Assembly (NCBI GenBank): GCA_049687015.1 | Contig: JBAVIP010000077.1 | Span: forward strand, 1 to 64,000 | DNA from: Methylotenera_A sp049687015 | GTDB taxonomy: Bacteria > Pseudomonadota > Gammaproteobacteria > Burkholderiales > Methylophilaceae | Direction of reading: 5' to 3' | Length of the DNA stretch: 64,000 bases | In this document: positions 8,440-17,461 of the stretch, in pieces | Position numbering within the stretch: position 1 is the first letter of the stretch | How the letters are laid out: every line of letters starts with the position of its first letter | Program-made: the position numbers and the translations under genes | Notes under the pieces: model-generated | What the model was told of the DNA's origin: nothing | Seen by the model: the letters and a program-made list of their open reading frames with translations, nothing else | The model's database searches: none

Positions 8440-9653
8440 GCCGTTAACACTTGCTTGGCATTAGGTTTTACAAGGCAAGCATGCGCAAAGTGCCTTGCCT
8501 CTGCATCCACTGCAATAAGCTGCTCAAGCGAAGTCACTGGCGTTATATTAATCGTATCGAGCGCTTTGGTAATCAGGGCAGGAATGTCTAAAAAGTGAAT
8601 TTGCTTGTTTAAAAACGCAGCCACGGCCACCTCGTTGACTGCATTCAGAATGGCGGGTGCAGTGCCGCCTAGCTGCATCGCATCGTAGGCCAACTGCAGA
8701 CAAGGAAAGCGCTTGGTGTCAGGCGCTTCAAATTCAAGTTTGGCGATTTCCAACAAATTAAGCGATGCTACGCCTGATTCTATCCGGTTTGGATAGCCCA
8801 GTGCATACGCAATCGGCGTGCGCATATCAGGATTGCCCAACTGCGCCAAAATACTGCCGTCAATATATTCCACCATCGAATGAATAATGCTTTGCGGATG
8901 CACCACGACCTCGATTTGACTGGGTTTTGCATTAAATAGCCAATGCGCCTCGATGACCTCCAGCCCTTTATTCATCAAGGTTGCAGAGTCGATAGTAATT
9001 TTAGCGCCCATCACCCAATTAGGATGCTTTAGCGCCAATTCAGGTGTGACGGTTGATAACTGTTCCTGCGAGTATTTTCTAAAAGGGCCGCCTGAAGCAG
9101 TGAGAATTATTTTTTTAACGCCTCTGCCAGCCAAGTAATTAGCGCCTCCTGGAGGCATCACTTGAAATATGGCATTGTGCTCACTATCAATCGGCAACAA
9201 AGTGGCGCCACCCTGCGCAACCGCCTGCATAAACAAGCTGCCCGCCATCACCAGCGTTTCCTTATTGGCAAGCAATATACGTTTGCCTGCGTGTGCCGCC
9301 GCCATCGCAGGTTTCAGGCCGGCCGCTCCGACAATGGCCGCCATTACAATATCGACTTGCGCATCGCTTGAAACTTGCTCCAAACCCGCCATACCTGAGA
9401 TAACTTCGGTTTTGATATGATGTGCTTTAAGTTGAGCACGTAGTGCTTGCGCGGCTTGATCATCCAGCAGCACCGCAATTTCAGGCTTGAATTGTATGCA
9501 CTGCTTTAAAAGCACTTCAACATTGGAATTGGCAGCGAGTGCATAAACCTTATAATCATGGGCATGACGCGCAATCACATCCAAGGTTTGCTGGCCTATG
9601 GTGCCTGTGCTGCCTAAAATGGTTACGTTTTGCACAAATTTGCCCCTAGGCAA
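8436..9653 (-). CDS. dxr: 1-deoxy-D-xylulose 5-phosphate reductoisomerase
   Basis: Second step of the MEP isoprenoid pathway: NADPH-dependent conversion of DXP to MEP. Motifs include the N-terminal dinucleotide-binding ILGSTGTIGQQTLDV, ALLANKE-type ILLANKETLVMAG, PIDSEHNAIFQ with the metal-binding acids, ASGGPFRK, and KITIDSATLMNKGLEVIEAH. The given 5' end is a TTG. A GTG at 9,635 (protein starting VQNVTILG) has an AGGGG Shine-Dalgarno and gives about 399 residues, the family's usual length, so it is the likelier start, 10 nt after the cdsA stop. With uppS and cdsA it groups isoprenoid and lipid-carrier synthesis in one operon. Confidence 0.97.
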   Translation of the reverse strand: MPRGKFVQNVTILGSTGTIGQQTLDVIARHAHDYKVYALAANSNVEVLLKQCIQFKPEIAVLLDDQAAQALRAQLKAHHIKTEVISGMAGLEQVSSDAQVDIVMAAIVGAAGLKPAMAAAHAGKRILLANKETLVMAGSLFMQAVAQGGATLLPIDSEHNAIFQVMPPGGANYLAGRGVKKIILTASGGPFRKYSQEQLSTVTPELALKHPNWVMGAKITIDSATLMNKGLEVIEAHWLFNAKPSQIEVVVHPQSIIHSMVEYIDGSILAQLGNPDMRTPIAYALGYPNRIESGVASLNLLEIAKLEFEAPDTKRFPCLQLAYDAMQLGGTAPAILNAVNEVAVAAFLNKQIHFLDIPALITKALDTINITPVTSLEQLIAVDAEARHFAHACLVKPNAKQVLTA

Positions 9654-10467
9654 CCACTACAAAATAGTTATAGGCATAAATCATCAAAATCGCAATGGGC
9701 AAACTGGGAATAATGCCATCAATGCGATCTAAAATGCCGCCGTGGCCGGGCAGCATATCGCCGCTGTCTTTCAGGTTGGCCTGGCGTTTTATCATCGACT
9801 CAAACAAATCGCCAATCACGCCAAATGCAGTGATAATCCATAGCCCGGGAAAGATCGCCAGTGTCTGGGCATCAAAAGCATAGTACAAAATTACGCCAAA
9901 TAGTGTGACTGCGATCAGCGCGCCCCATACGCCTTCCCATGTTTTGCCAGGACTGATCATGGGTGCAAGTTTGTGTTTGCCGAAATTTTTACCGGTAAAA
10001 TAAGCGGCGCTGTCCGCAATCCAGATTGTGGCTAGCAGTGCCAGCAACAGCCAGGGGTATGCACTTTTGGCGCATATTAATGCCAACCATAATGGCGCCA
10101 TTAACATTAACCCTAATGCAGCCATTACAAACTTGTTATTAATGATGCATCTTGTTCTAAGCCACATCGGCACAATCAATAGCCAGAATAATGCGGCAAT
10201 AAAAAACACCAACAATGATTTAAAGAAGAATAAATGAAAACCATATTGTTCAATGAACGGCACTATCAATAAACCTGCAATGGCAGCAATTAATAGGTAA
10301 ACATAGCGTTGAGGCTGGGTGAGCTTGATCATGCCAGCCCACTCGTATAAGGCAAGTAGGGAGATGGCTAGCATGCCATAAGCCCAAAGACTATTTGAAA
10401 ACATAAACAGCGCTGGAATAAAGCCTGCGACTAATATAAGTGCGGTGATAATGCGCGTTTTTAACAT
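9646..10467 (-). CDS. cdsA: Phosphatidate cytidylyltransferase CdsA
   Basis: Integral membrane enzyme making CDP-diacylglycerol from phosphatidate and CTP, the branch point for phospholipid synthesis. Multiple hydrophobic helices cover the first about 200 residues. The family signature is clear in the C-terminal third: SMIKRQANLKDSGDMLPGHG followed by GILDRIDG, preceded by ISPGKTWEGVWGALIA. I take ATG 10,467 (MLKTRIITALIL); an in-frame TTG 12 nt upstream is possible. The end overlaps the longest possible dxr reading frame by a few bases. Confidence 0.96.
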   Translation of the reverse strand: MLKTRIITALILVAGFIPALFMFSNSLWAYGMLAISLLALYEWAGMIKLTQPQRYVYLLIAAIAGLLIVPFIEQYGFHLFFFKSLLVFFIAALFWLLIVPMWLRTRCIINNKFVMAALGLMLMAPLWLALICAKSAYPWLLLALLATIWIADSAAYFTGKNFGKHKLAPMISPGKTWEGVWGALIAVTLFGVILYYAFDAQTLAIFPGLWIITAFGVIGDLFESMIKRQANLKDSGDMLPGHGGILDRIDGIIPSLPIAILMIYAYNYFVVVA

Positions 10468-10495
10468 ATTAAGTGGCAAACATAGTTAAGCATAA

Positions 10496-11248
10496 TTATT
10501 TATTTGTAAGCTGCTCGCTCGTTCGCCCAAACCGACGCTCGCGTTGTTGATAAGAGGCTACTGCGGCCTGAAATGCTTTTGCATTAAAGTCTGGCCAGAG
10601 TGTATCGGTGAAATAAAACTCTGTATATGCCAATTGCCAAAGCAAAAAGTTACTTACGCGCTTTTCGCCTCCGGTGCGAATGAATAAATCAGGCTCCGCC
10701 GCATAGTACATGGACAAATAAGGCGTCAAATCATCCTCAGTAAACGGCTCTTTTTTGCCCGGGTTTGCAGCAATCATGCGATTGGTCGCCTGCAGGATGT
10801 CCCACCTTCCGCCGTAATTGGCCGCAATGGTTAAAGTAAGCCCGGTGTTATTTGCTGTGAGTTTTTCTGAGGCTTCAATTTGCGCCACCAAATCCGCATT
10901 AAACCGGCTACGGTCGCCTATCAGGATTAAACGGATATTGTTCTCATGCAGCTTGGCAACCTCGCGTTTCAGCGCATCCAGAAACAAACCCATTAGAAAT
11001 GAAACTTCATCATCGGGTCTGCGCCAATTTTCACTGCTGAAAGCAAATAGCGTGAGAAATTTTACGTCAAGCTTTGCGCATTGTTTGACTAGATCACGCA
11101 CAGTTTCCACACCACGCTTATGCCCGGCTACCCGTGGCAGAAAGCGCTTCCTAGCCCAACGGCCATTACCATCCATAATCACCGCAATGTGCTGAGGAAT
11201 CTCCGCAGAAGCTGGGATAGTTTGTGTGGAACTTGAGAATAATGCCAT
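10496..11248 (-). CDS. uppS: Undecaprenyl diphosphate synthase (cis-prenyltransferase)
   Basis: Builds the C55 lipid carrier for peptidoglycan and O-antigen from farnesyl diphosphate and IPP. Of the 250 residues, the conserved regions visible are HIAVIMDGNGRWARKR (catalytic Asp), LTLFAFSSENWRRP, and the C-terminal FIRTGGEKRVSNFLLWQLAY with the ligands for the second substrate. The ATG overlaps the frr stop (TAATG), indicating translational coupling. Confidence 0.97.
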   Translation of the reverse strand: MALFSSSTQTIPASAEIPQHIAVIMDGNGRWARKRFLPRVAGHKRGVETVRDLVKQCAKLDVKFLTLFAFSSENWRRPDDEVSFLMGLFLDALKREVAKLHENNIRLILIGDRSRFNADLVAQIEASEKLTANNTGLTLTIAANYGGRWDILQATNRMIAANPGKKEPFTEDDLTPYLSMYYAAEPDLFIRTGGEKRVSNFLLWQLAYTEFYFTDTLWPDFNAKAFQAAVASYQQRERRFGRTSEQLTNK

Positions 11249-11805
11249 TAGACGGCCATTAAATCGGCTTCTTTAATTTGAAGCAACTTATCTACTTCAA
11301 CAACCGCTTTATCAGTCAGTTTCTGTACCTCATCTTGTGCGCGACGCTCGTCGTCCTCACTGATTTCCTTGTCTTTCAGCAGTTTTTTCAGTGCATCATT
11401 GGCATCGCGGCGCACATTGCGAATCGCCACTTTAGCGCCTTCTGCCTCATTGCGGACGATTTTGGTTAAATCGCGGCGCCGTTCTTCGGTCAGCATCGGC
11501 ATCGGCACGCGAATCACATCGCCGTTGGTGGCCGGATTCAAGCCCAAGTCGCTATCGCGGATGGCCTTTTCAACCTTGCCAATCATATTTTTTTCGTAGG
11601 GCTGCACGTTAATGGTACGCGAATCACCTAAATTTACATTTGCCACTTGATTTACCGCAACCATCGAGCCGTAATATTCCACCATCACATGATCCAGCAA
11701 GCCAGTATGGGCGCGGCCTGTGCGCACCTTTGCCAAATCGTTCTTCAGCGCTTCCAGCGACTTCTGCATTTTTTGATCTGCGGTTTTTTTTATGTCTTCT
11801 AACAT
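11248..11805 (-). CDS. frr: Ribosome recycling factor
   Basis: Splits the post-termination ribosome together with EF-G. The 185-residue size is canonical. Characteristic stretches are LAKVRTGRAHTGLLDHVMVE, VNLGDSRTINVQPYE, RVPMPMLTEERRRDL and the helical C-terminus. It follows pyrH by 25 nt and overlaps uppS by 1 nt. An AGAAG-like ribosome binding site precedes the ATG. Confidence 0.98.
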   Translation of the reverse strand: MLEDIKKTADQKMQKSLEALKNDLAKVRTGRAHTGLLDHVMVEYYGSMVAVNQVANVNLGDSRTINVQPYEKNMIGKVEKAIRDSDLGLNPATNGDVIRVPMPMLTEERRRDLTKIVRNEAEGAKVAIRNVRRDANDALKKLLKDKEISEDDERRAQDEVQKLTDKAVVEVDKLLQIKEADLMAV

Positions 11806-11830
11806 TTTGCTTCTCCAACTTAATGCTTGA

Positions 11831-12544
11831 TTATACTACGACGCGCGTGCCTTCGTTTTCGCCCATCACTACGCGTTTTAGCGCACCAACTTTAAATATA
11901 TTAAACACTGCGATTGGTAACTTTTGATCGCGGCATAGTGTAAACGCAGTCGCGTCCATCACTTTTAAATCCTTGGCAATAGCCTCATCAAAGGTCACTG
12001 TTTCATACTTGCTGGCTTGCGGGTCTTTTTTCGGGTCAGCACTGTAAATACCGTCGACTTTGGTGGCCTTGAGCACTATTTCGGCATCAATTTCAGCCCC
12101 GCGCAACGCAGCTGCGGTATCGGTGGTAAAGAACGGATTACCGGTACCTGCGCCAAATATCACCACGCGGCCTTTCTCTAGAGCTCGTAACGCTTTTGCG
12201 CGCACGTAAGGTTCCACGAACTCTATCCCCAGCGCACTTTGCACACGCGCCTCTACGCCAATGTGGCGCATGGCGTCCTGCAACGCCAGCGCATTCATGA
12301 CTGTGGCCAGCATGCCCATATAGTCGGCAGTGGCTCGATCCATGCCTGCCGCCGCCGGCGCCACACCGCGAAAAATATTACCGCCGCCGATCACCACACC
12401 AACCTCAACGCCTAAATCTACAACCTCTTTGATTTGCTCTACGATGTTGTTTATTGTGGTGCGGTTAATACCATACGCATCGTCACCCATGAGCGCCTCG
12501 CCCGAGAGTTTAAGAAGGATGCGCTTAAAGGCAGGTTTAGCCAT
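11831..12544 (-). CDS. pyrH: Uridylate kinase PyrH
   Basis: Phosphorylates UMP to UDP; hexameric amino-acid-kinase-fold enzyme regulated by GTP and UTP. Motifs: RILLKLSGEALMGDD at the N-terminus, VGVVIGGGNIFRG, and RVVIFGAGTGNPFFTTDTAA. I take ATG 12,544 (MAKPAFKR), which gives 237 residues, in line with the family. A TTG 12 nt upstream is the only in-frame alternative. The gene lies between the tsf terminator and frr in the usual order. Confidence 0.97.
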   Translation of the reverse strand: MAKPAFKRILLKLSGEALMGDDAYGINRTTINNIVEQIKEVVDLGVEVGVVIGGGNIFRGVAPAAAGMDRATADYMGMLATVMNALALQDAMRHIGVEARVQSALGIEFVEPYVRAKALRALEKGRVVIFGAGTGNPFFTTDTAAALRGAEIDAEIVLKATKVDGIYSADPKKDPQASKYETVTFDEAIAKDLKVMDATAFTLCRDQKLPIAVFNIFKVGALKRVVMGENEGTRVVV

Positions 12545-12622
12545 ATTTTTTCTCAAAATTTAAGTTTGCTTATTTAATCATAAACCACGCCGATTTGCTT
12601 ATGTTCCGGCGAAAAAAAGACG

Positions 12623-12655
12623 AAAAAAAAGTGGACATTAGGTCCACTTTTTTGT
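12623..12655 (-). terminator. Rho-independent terminator after tsf
   Basis: A perfect GTGGAC/GTCCAC stem with a 5-nt loop is flanked by an A tract on one side and a T tract on the other, extending the pairing. Read on the minus strand it falls about 10 nt after the tsf stop and ends in a long U run. The A/T flanks make it potentially bidirectional. It separates rpsB-tsf from pyrH-frr. Confidence 0.85.
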
Positions 12656-12664
12656 TTATAGCAA

Positions 12665-13540
12665 TTAAACCTTGGCAGCTGCAGCAACCTCTGCCGCGTA
12701 ATCCACTACCGCTTTTTCAATGCCCTCACCTACTGTATACATGGTGAATGAAGCGACAGAAGCATTTTTAGATTTCAACAATTGCTCAATGGTCAATTTG
12801 TCATCTTTAACGAACACTTGGCTGAGTAAAGTTACTTCTTTCAGGAATTTTTGCACTGTGCCATCAGCGATTTTTTCCAGCATCGCTTCAGGTTTACCTG
12901 CTTCTTTGGCTTTTTCAATCGCCACGCGACGCTCAGCTTCAATCAGGCTTGCATCTATGCCTGAAGCGTCCAGTGATTTGGGTTTGGCTGCGGCAATGTG
13001 CATGGCGATATCTTTAGCTAATGTGTCATCGCCGCCAACCAAGTCTACCAATACGCCGATTTTGCTACCATGAATATAACTTGCAAGTTTGCCTTTGGCA
13101 TTGATTTTCACAAAACGGCGTGGCGTGATGTTCTCACCAATTTTACCAACCAGTTGCGCGCGTGTTTCTTCTACAGTAGCGCCACGCATTGCGAGTGCGC
13201 CTACAGCTGAGATGTCAGCAGCATTGCTGTTAGCGACAATACCAGCCAACTCACCAACAAATTTTAAAAAGTCTTCGTTTTTTGCACAAAAATCAGTTTC
13301 TGAATTCACTTCAATCATTGCACCGGTTTTGCCATCGGCACTAATCGAAACGCCTACAGTACCCTCAGCAGCCACGCGGCCTGCAGCCTTGCTGGCTTTG
13401 TTGCCAAAACGTACACGCAGAATTTCTTCCGCACGCGTCATGTCGCCTTCTGCTTCGGTAAGTGCTTTCTTGCAATCCATCATTGGCGCATCAGTGCGTT
13501 CACGTAACTCTTTTACCATGCTTGCGGTAATTTCAGCCAT
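12665..13540 (-). CDS. tsf: Translation elongation factor Ts
   Basis: Nucleotide exchange factor for EF-Tu. The 291 residues begin MAEITASMVKELRERTDAP and carry the signature TDAPMMDCKKALTEAEGD. The core then contains VGVSISADGKTGAMIEVNSE and TDFCAKNEDF. It is preceded by a strong AGGAG-type ribosome binding site (TTAGGAGCTAAAA). The gene is flanked on both sides by hairpin terminators, a common way of setting its level below that of rpsB. Confidence 0.98.
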   Translation of the reverse strand: MAEITASMVKELRERTDAPMMDCKKALTEAEGDMTRAEEILRVRFGNKASKAAGRVAAEGTVGVSISADGKTGAMIEVNSETDFCAKNEDFLKFVGELAGIVANSNAADISAVGALAMRGATVEETRAQLVGKIGENITPRRFVKINAKGKLASYIHGSKIGVLVDLVGGDDTLAKDIAMHIAAAKPKSLDASGIDASLIEAERRVAIEKAKEAGKPEAMLEKIADGTVQKFLKEVTLLSQVFVKDDKLTIEQLLKSKNASVASFTMYTVGEGIEKAVVDYAAEVAAAAKV

Positions 13541-13595
13541 TTTTAGCTCCTAATATTCTTTTCTTTAACTATTTAATTAAGTAAAAATCTATAGT

Positions 13596-13624
13596 AAAAA
13601 AGGGGCTGCACGCCCCCTTTTTTA
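13596..13624 (-). terminator. Hairpin between rpsB and tsf
   Basis: A GC-rich stem (GGGG.../...CCCC with a short TGCAC-type loop) flanked by A and T tracts lies about 10 nt after the rpsB stop. On the minus strand it has the form of an intrinsic terminator or attenuator, probably letting only part of the transcription through into tsf. Confidence 0.75.
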
Positions 13625-13634
13625 CTTATGCAAA

Positions 13635-14387
13635 TTACTCGGCTGCAGCTTCTGCCGCAACTTCTATAAACTCTTCTTCTTTTGCAGATTTCACAATCTC
13701 GGTAATTGCATTGGCGCGGCCATCCAGCACTGCATCGGCCATACCACGCGCATAAAGGCGAATCGCACGGCTAGAGTCATCGTTACCCGGAATCACATAC
13801 GCAACGCCATCTGGTGAGTTGTTGGTATCTACAATGCCAATCACTGGGATGCCCAGTTTTTGCGCTTCAGTAATCGCGCCGCTTTCATGACCAACGTCGA
13901 TAATGAAAATCGCGTCTGGCAAGCCACCCATTTCCTTAATGCCGCCAATGGAGCGCTCAAGTTTTTCGATTTCGCGTTTGTAACCAAGCGCTTCTTTTTT
14001 ACCGAATTTTTCCAGGCTGCCATCCAGCAGCATCGCATCAAAATCGTGCAAGCGCTTAATAGATTGTTTAACAGTTTTAAAGTTGGTGAGCATGCCGCCT
14101 AACCAACGGTGATTTACATACGCACAACCTGCACGCACGGCTTCTTCTTTGATGATATCGCGCGCTTGGCGTTTAGTGCCTACGAATAAAATACGGCCCT
14201 TGTTAGCTGCCAATGTGCGCACATATTTAAGCGCATCTTCAAACAATGGCAAGGTTTTTTCAAGGTTTACAATATGAATTTTGTTGCGGTCGCCAAAAAT
14301 ATATTCTGCCATTTTTGGGTTCCAGTAACGGGTTTGATGGCCGAAGTGAACTCCGGCTTCCAGCATTTGACGCATGGTTACAGACAT
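13635..14387 (-). CDS. rpsB: Small ribosomal subunit protein S2
   Basis: 30S subunit protein. From ATG 14,387 (MSVTMRQMLEAGVHFGHQTR) it has 250 residues, with the S2 signatures VHFGHQTRYWNPKM and PVIGIVDTNNSPDGVAYVIP. The start is chosen because GGAG lies 9 nt upstream and the N-terminus matches the family; the reading frame extends 14 codons further with no family similarity. The C-terminus is Glu/Ala-rich (EEFIEVAAEAAAE). Confidence 0.98.
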   Translation of the reverse strand: MSVTMRQMLEAGVHFGHQTRYWNPKMAEYIFGDRNKIHIVNLEKTLPLFEDALKYVRTLAANKGRILFVGTKRQARDIIKEEAVRAGCAYVNHRWLGGMLTNFKTVKQSIKRLHDFDAMLLDGSLEKFGKKEALGYKREIEKLERSIGGIKEMGGLPDAIFIIDVGHESGAITEAQKLGIPVIGIVDTNNSPDGVAYVIPGNDDSSRAIRLYARGMADAVLDGRANAITEIVKSAKEEEFIEVAAEAAAE

Positions 14388-14508
14388 TTGATTACTCCAT
14401 GTAAGGGTTAAATTTACACACATCCACAATATTCATAGACTTAACTTTCAATCTAGGAACACCCTGTACGGGATGGTGCAGTTATTTCTGCTAAATTGCA
14501 GAGGCCGC

Positions 14509-14514
14509 ATAATA
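14509..14514 (-). promoter_or_regulatory. rpsB: Possible -10 element of the rpsB promoter
   Basis: On the minus strand a TATTAT hexamer sits about 120 nt upstream of the rpsB ATG, in the gap after the divergent-looking HDOD gene end. A -35 at 17 bp spacing would be TAGCAA, a weak match. The leader between this site and the start contains short inverted repeats that could act in S2 autoregulation, as is known for rpsB leaders in other Proteobacteria. Assignment is tentative. Confidence 0.35.
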
Positions 14515-14569
14515 CCATTAACTAATTGAGTTTGCTAGCTTAAATGGTTACTTTGCAAGTCATTATTGC

Positions 14570-15406
14570 TTAAATTTCGCTAGGCACACCAATAATGCGC
14601 ATGGTCCTGTCTATATCCAGCCGTAAAAGCTCAGCAATATCACGGTAATCGTCTGGCAGGGCCGCATCACCCCAGCCATTAGCAGAATGACGTGCCAGAT
14701 TCACCGCCAGTGTGACATTTCTCACCCGCTGCTCGCCTGATGCACCATCTTGCATCAGCTTAGACAATAACGGCGGCAATTGAAACAGATCGACCAGTTC
14801 CTTTTGCAAATCATGCAACTTAAAACCCAGCACTTCTTGCTGTACAGAGTGACTGCGCAAGGTTTTATCGGCTTGTTGCATGGCAAAGATGCTATTCATT
14901 TTATCGGGCGCAAAACACCACATCAGCATTTCAGATAAATCATGCAGCAAAGCAGCAATACGCACTTCCTCGGCATGCAAATCTGCAAGATGTGTAGCCC
15001 AGTCAGCCGCAAAATAGGCAGCTCGATGCGCGCGCCGAATCAGCCTAAGCAGGTGTGCCAATGCAGATAAGTTATTTTTAAGCGCATCCTCAACCAGAAA
15101 ACTGGGCGGAATATCGCGAAAAAATGAGGCGGTGCCCATCATCAGAATCGCCTGTTCGACCTGCAGCAGATCCTGCAACTGCTGTTTGCCTTTATGTTTT
15201 TGCGAATAACTCAGTACCCTGAACACCATCATCGGATCATTAAGTACCGCAGAGGTAATTGCACGCGCACTCAGCTTATCCTCATCCTCCTGCAATCGTG
15301 CGATTCCGCGCGCCGTTTGCTTAAGCACGGGGATTTCAGCGGTGCGGATAAAATCAACCCAGGCATTGATATCTTTTGCTGCTGTGTCTATAAGTGTCGA
15401 CGCCAT
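14570..15406 (-). CDS. HDOD-domain protein
   Basis: A 278-residue protein dominated by an HDOD (degenerate HD phosphohydrolase-like) domain. The N-terminal helices (IPVLKQTARGIARLQEDEDK) are followed by ITSAVLNDPMMVFRVLSYS, typical of HDOD, and by VRIAALLHDLSEMLMWCFAPD around residue 145, where the HD-like motif sits as HDLSE. HDOD proteins act in bacterial signalling, often linked to c-di-GMP or stress; substrate and partners here are unknown. A ribosome binding site (GGAG) precedes the ATG. It marks the start of the non-conserved stretch between rpsB and map. Confidence 0.85.
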   Translation of the reverse strand: MASTLIDTAAKDINAWVDFIRTAEIPVLKQTARGIARLQEDEDKLSARAITSAVLNDPMMVFRVLSYSQKHKGKQQLQDLLQVEQAILMMGTASFFRDIPPSFLVEDALKNNLSALAHLLRLIRRAHRAAYFAADWATHLADLHAEEVRIAALLHDLSEMLMWCFAPDKMNSIFAMQQADKTLRSHSVQQEVLGFKLHDLQKELVDLFQLPPLLSKLMQDGASGEQRVRNVTLAVNLARHSANGWGDAALPDDYRDIAELLRLDIDRTMRIIGVPSEI

Positions 15407-15509
15407 TCAAACTCTCCTTTACCAGCTTCACAGCATAAAGGCTCCGCCCAACTTTAAATACGCAAAAAACGCCATAAAAGACGCGCTTACCGTTGAATTG
15501 CTTTGTTTT

Positions 15510-16568
15510 TTATTTTTCTATGGCGCAATACGCCTGACTATTACTCCCTACGCGGGATACCGCATGGATATTGGCTTGCAGAGCATCGATTATCGATTGC
15601 TTTGTGTAGGAAACCGTGGTCTGTCCCCTATTATTTGTATTTTTCGCTAGTCCTAAAATATTCTCTAATGTTTCAACTCCTACTCCAAAAGTTTGCAACA
15701 CGCCTGAATAATCAATATTTGCACTGGAAATTCTATTACCATTACTCCCAACAGTGCCATCAGGCGCCAACCCATAAGTCTTTTCATAACTAAGAATAGT
15801 GTCACGATGTTTTTGCAGCGTCTTATAGACAGATTCAGCATCTGCTGAGGTCACATTAGTATTGTATAGGCCAAACAACGTCGATTCCATATATCTACGC
15901 TTAGCAAGTCCGCCACTTGCACTAGCCCCACCATTAGACCCATAACGAATTTCATACCACGCCTCAGCGCGATTACCACTATTTATAGCTGCAGTTAGCT
16001 TGCGCCCAATTATCCCTGAACCACCGTTCCAAGTCATTGAAGCCAAAGCAATCATCTCTCTTGAATTGGGATTTATTGCTGGCAATTTATTTAGAATTGG
16101 TTGTCTGTAAACATTAGGCCATAAATTATCAAAAGTAGCTCTAACCTCAAGCTCATTAGCAAATGTAAATGTAGAGCGCGGCAACCCTCCTATATAACTA
16201 CTGTAAGAAGCATTAGCATTAGCATAGGCTAATCGCTGAGCCATAATTAAATTTAATGCGCTAGCGCCATTATGATTGTTTACAGCAGTGCGTATGGATT
16301 GAATAAAATCATATTCTGCTTGATCATTTACTCCAGATACTGGACGAGAACTTAAATTAACAATACTAGACTTAAAACCCAAAGTCGCCAAAACTGCATT
16401 TTGTACTGGCCTTCCTCCTGCGACCAAATCAAATCCAATGCCAATTGTAAAGTTCCCATTTACCATTAAACCATTGAGCCTGTCGTTGGCAAGGGGAGCC
16501 TCCAGCTGTTCAAGGCTCTGATACAACGTATCGTCAAAATTAGCTTGGTTTCTCCAATTTATCGTCAT
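15510..16568 (-). CDS. GH24/T4-lysozyme-like muramidase, probable antibacterial effector
   Basis: A 352-residue protein with no signal peptide. Near the N-terminus, LEQLEAPL followed by GNFTIGIGFDL resembles the E...TIGxG(H) active-site region of the phage lysozyme family; candidate residues are Glu20/Glu23 and Thr41. Around 185-245, ALASMTWNGGSGIIGRKL, AINSGNRAEAWYEIRYG and GLAKRRYMESTLFGLYN match the helical half of GH24 enzymes. The usual catalytic Asp spacing is not clean (about 3 residues longer), so activity is uncertain. ATG 16,568 is preferred over a GTG one codon upstream because GAGGAG lies 6 nt before it. It directly follows an LprI-like inhibitor gene, which suggests a toxin/immunity pair. 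Local base composition looks more AT-rich than the neighbours. Confidence 0.7.
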   Translation of the reverse strand: MTINWRNQANFDDTLYQSLEQLEAPLANDRLNGLMVNGNFTIGIGFDLVAGGRPVQNAVLATLGFKSSIVNLSSRPVSGVNDQAEYDFIQSIRTAVNNHNGASALNLIMAQRLAYANANASYSSYIGGLPRSTFTFANELEVRATFDNLWPNVYRQPILNKLPAINPNSREMIALASMTWNGGSGIIGRKLTAAINSGNRAEAWYEIRYGSNGGASASGGLAKRRYMESTLFGLYNTNVTSADAESVYKTLQKHRDTILSYEKTYGLAPDGTVGSNGNRISSANIDYSGVLQTFGVGVETLENILGLAKNTNNRGQTTVSYTKQSIIDALQANIHAVSRVGSNSQAYCAIEK

Positions 16569-16617
16569 CACAAACTCCTCAGTATAATAAATTCTTAAAA
16601 ATTGCTTATTTTTTGCA

Positions 16618-17460
16618 CTATCTCTGAATCTCTTTATAATTACAAACTGTTTTTATTCCTTCACGCGAAAGCCAATCCACGCCATTAAAGTAACTAATTG
16701 AATTCGAATCACCTTCCCATGGAGAGAAATTGATCAAGTAAACTCTAGACTCATACTCAATTAAATTGGTGGTATGTGCTTTACTTGAGTTGTAGAATTT
16801 CCCAGAGGAAAGCAATACTTTCATTGACGACAGTCTGGTACCCCCATCAACAATAATTTTATCATTGGTACCATCCTGGTCAATATCGTAACTTTCATAT
16901 ATAGCTTCAAAAGCTTTGCTATTATCAGTAGGTATTAAGTAGGGTAATTCACTTATAGCAGCGAGTTCAGCAATTTTTTTACAGAACCCCAAATTATGAT
17001 TGTTAAGAATGGATTCTTTTTTATTTTGACCCAATGATTTTTCTTGATATACTTTTTCTCCATCATGCTTTGCGATTTCCGAAAGTTCGTCAATTCTCAA
17101 CTGATAAATAGTCTTTAAGCACATTTCGTCTGCGCAAAGATTTCTTTTTTTAATCCAAGTTCTTTGAGTTTTTTTAAGCTTTACTGGGTTATTAGCTAAA
17201 GACAAGGCATATCGATAACTATTTAACAATCGCTCATCTAATTCCTGCAATCTCAATGTGCCATTTTTGTCGAAAACCATTTTCTCAACCTTAGTTACAG
17301 ATCTTTTACAATCAAAACTGGCCGCACTCACAGTTAATGACGAAAAAAGGAAAAAAGCCATAGTTGATATAGATATAAAAATGTGAACTAAACAAGAATT
17401 CGCGTTAAGCACATGTTTTTTCATACTCCTCGAATTTGCAGCAGTAGCATTTGTCTCCAC
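16618..17460 (-). CDS. LprI-type lysozyme inhibitor-like secreted protein
   Basis: About 280 residues. After an N-terminal hydrophobic segment (HIFISISTMAFFLFSSLTVSAA, cleavage expected after SAA) comes SFDCKRSVTKVEKMVF, then LQELDERLLNSYRYAL, KTQRTWIKKRNLC and MCLKTIYQLRIDEL. The four Cys and the helical pattern match the LprI N-terminal (DUF1311) domain, known from lysozyme-inhibiting lipoprotein LprI. The C-terminal part has an EF-hand-like YDIDQDGTNDKIIVDGG loop. Start: GTG 17,460 has GGAGG 6 nt upstream and follows the ABC gene stop by 1 nt; ATG 17,424 (MKKHVLNAN) gives a neater signal peptide but has its AGGAG too close. The likely role is inhibiting the lysozyme-like product of the next gene in the periplasm (inference). 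Confidence 0.7.
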   Translation of the reverse strand: METNATAANSRSMKKHVLNANSCLVHIFISISTMAFFLFSSLTVSAASFDCKRSVTKVEKMVFDKNGTLRLQELDERLLNSYRYALSLANNPVKLKKTQRTWIKKRNLCADEMCLKTIYQLRIDELSEIAKHDGEKVYQEKSLGQNKKESILNNHNLGFCKKIAELAAISELPYLIPTDNSKAFEAIYESYDIDQDGTNDKIIVDGGTRLSSMKVLLSSGKFYNSSKAHTTNLIEYESRVYLINFSPWEGDSNSISYFNGVDWLSREGIKTVCNYKEIQR

Positions 17461-17461
17461 C

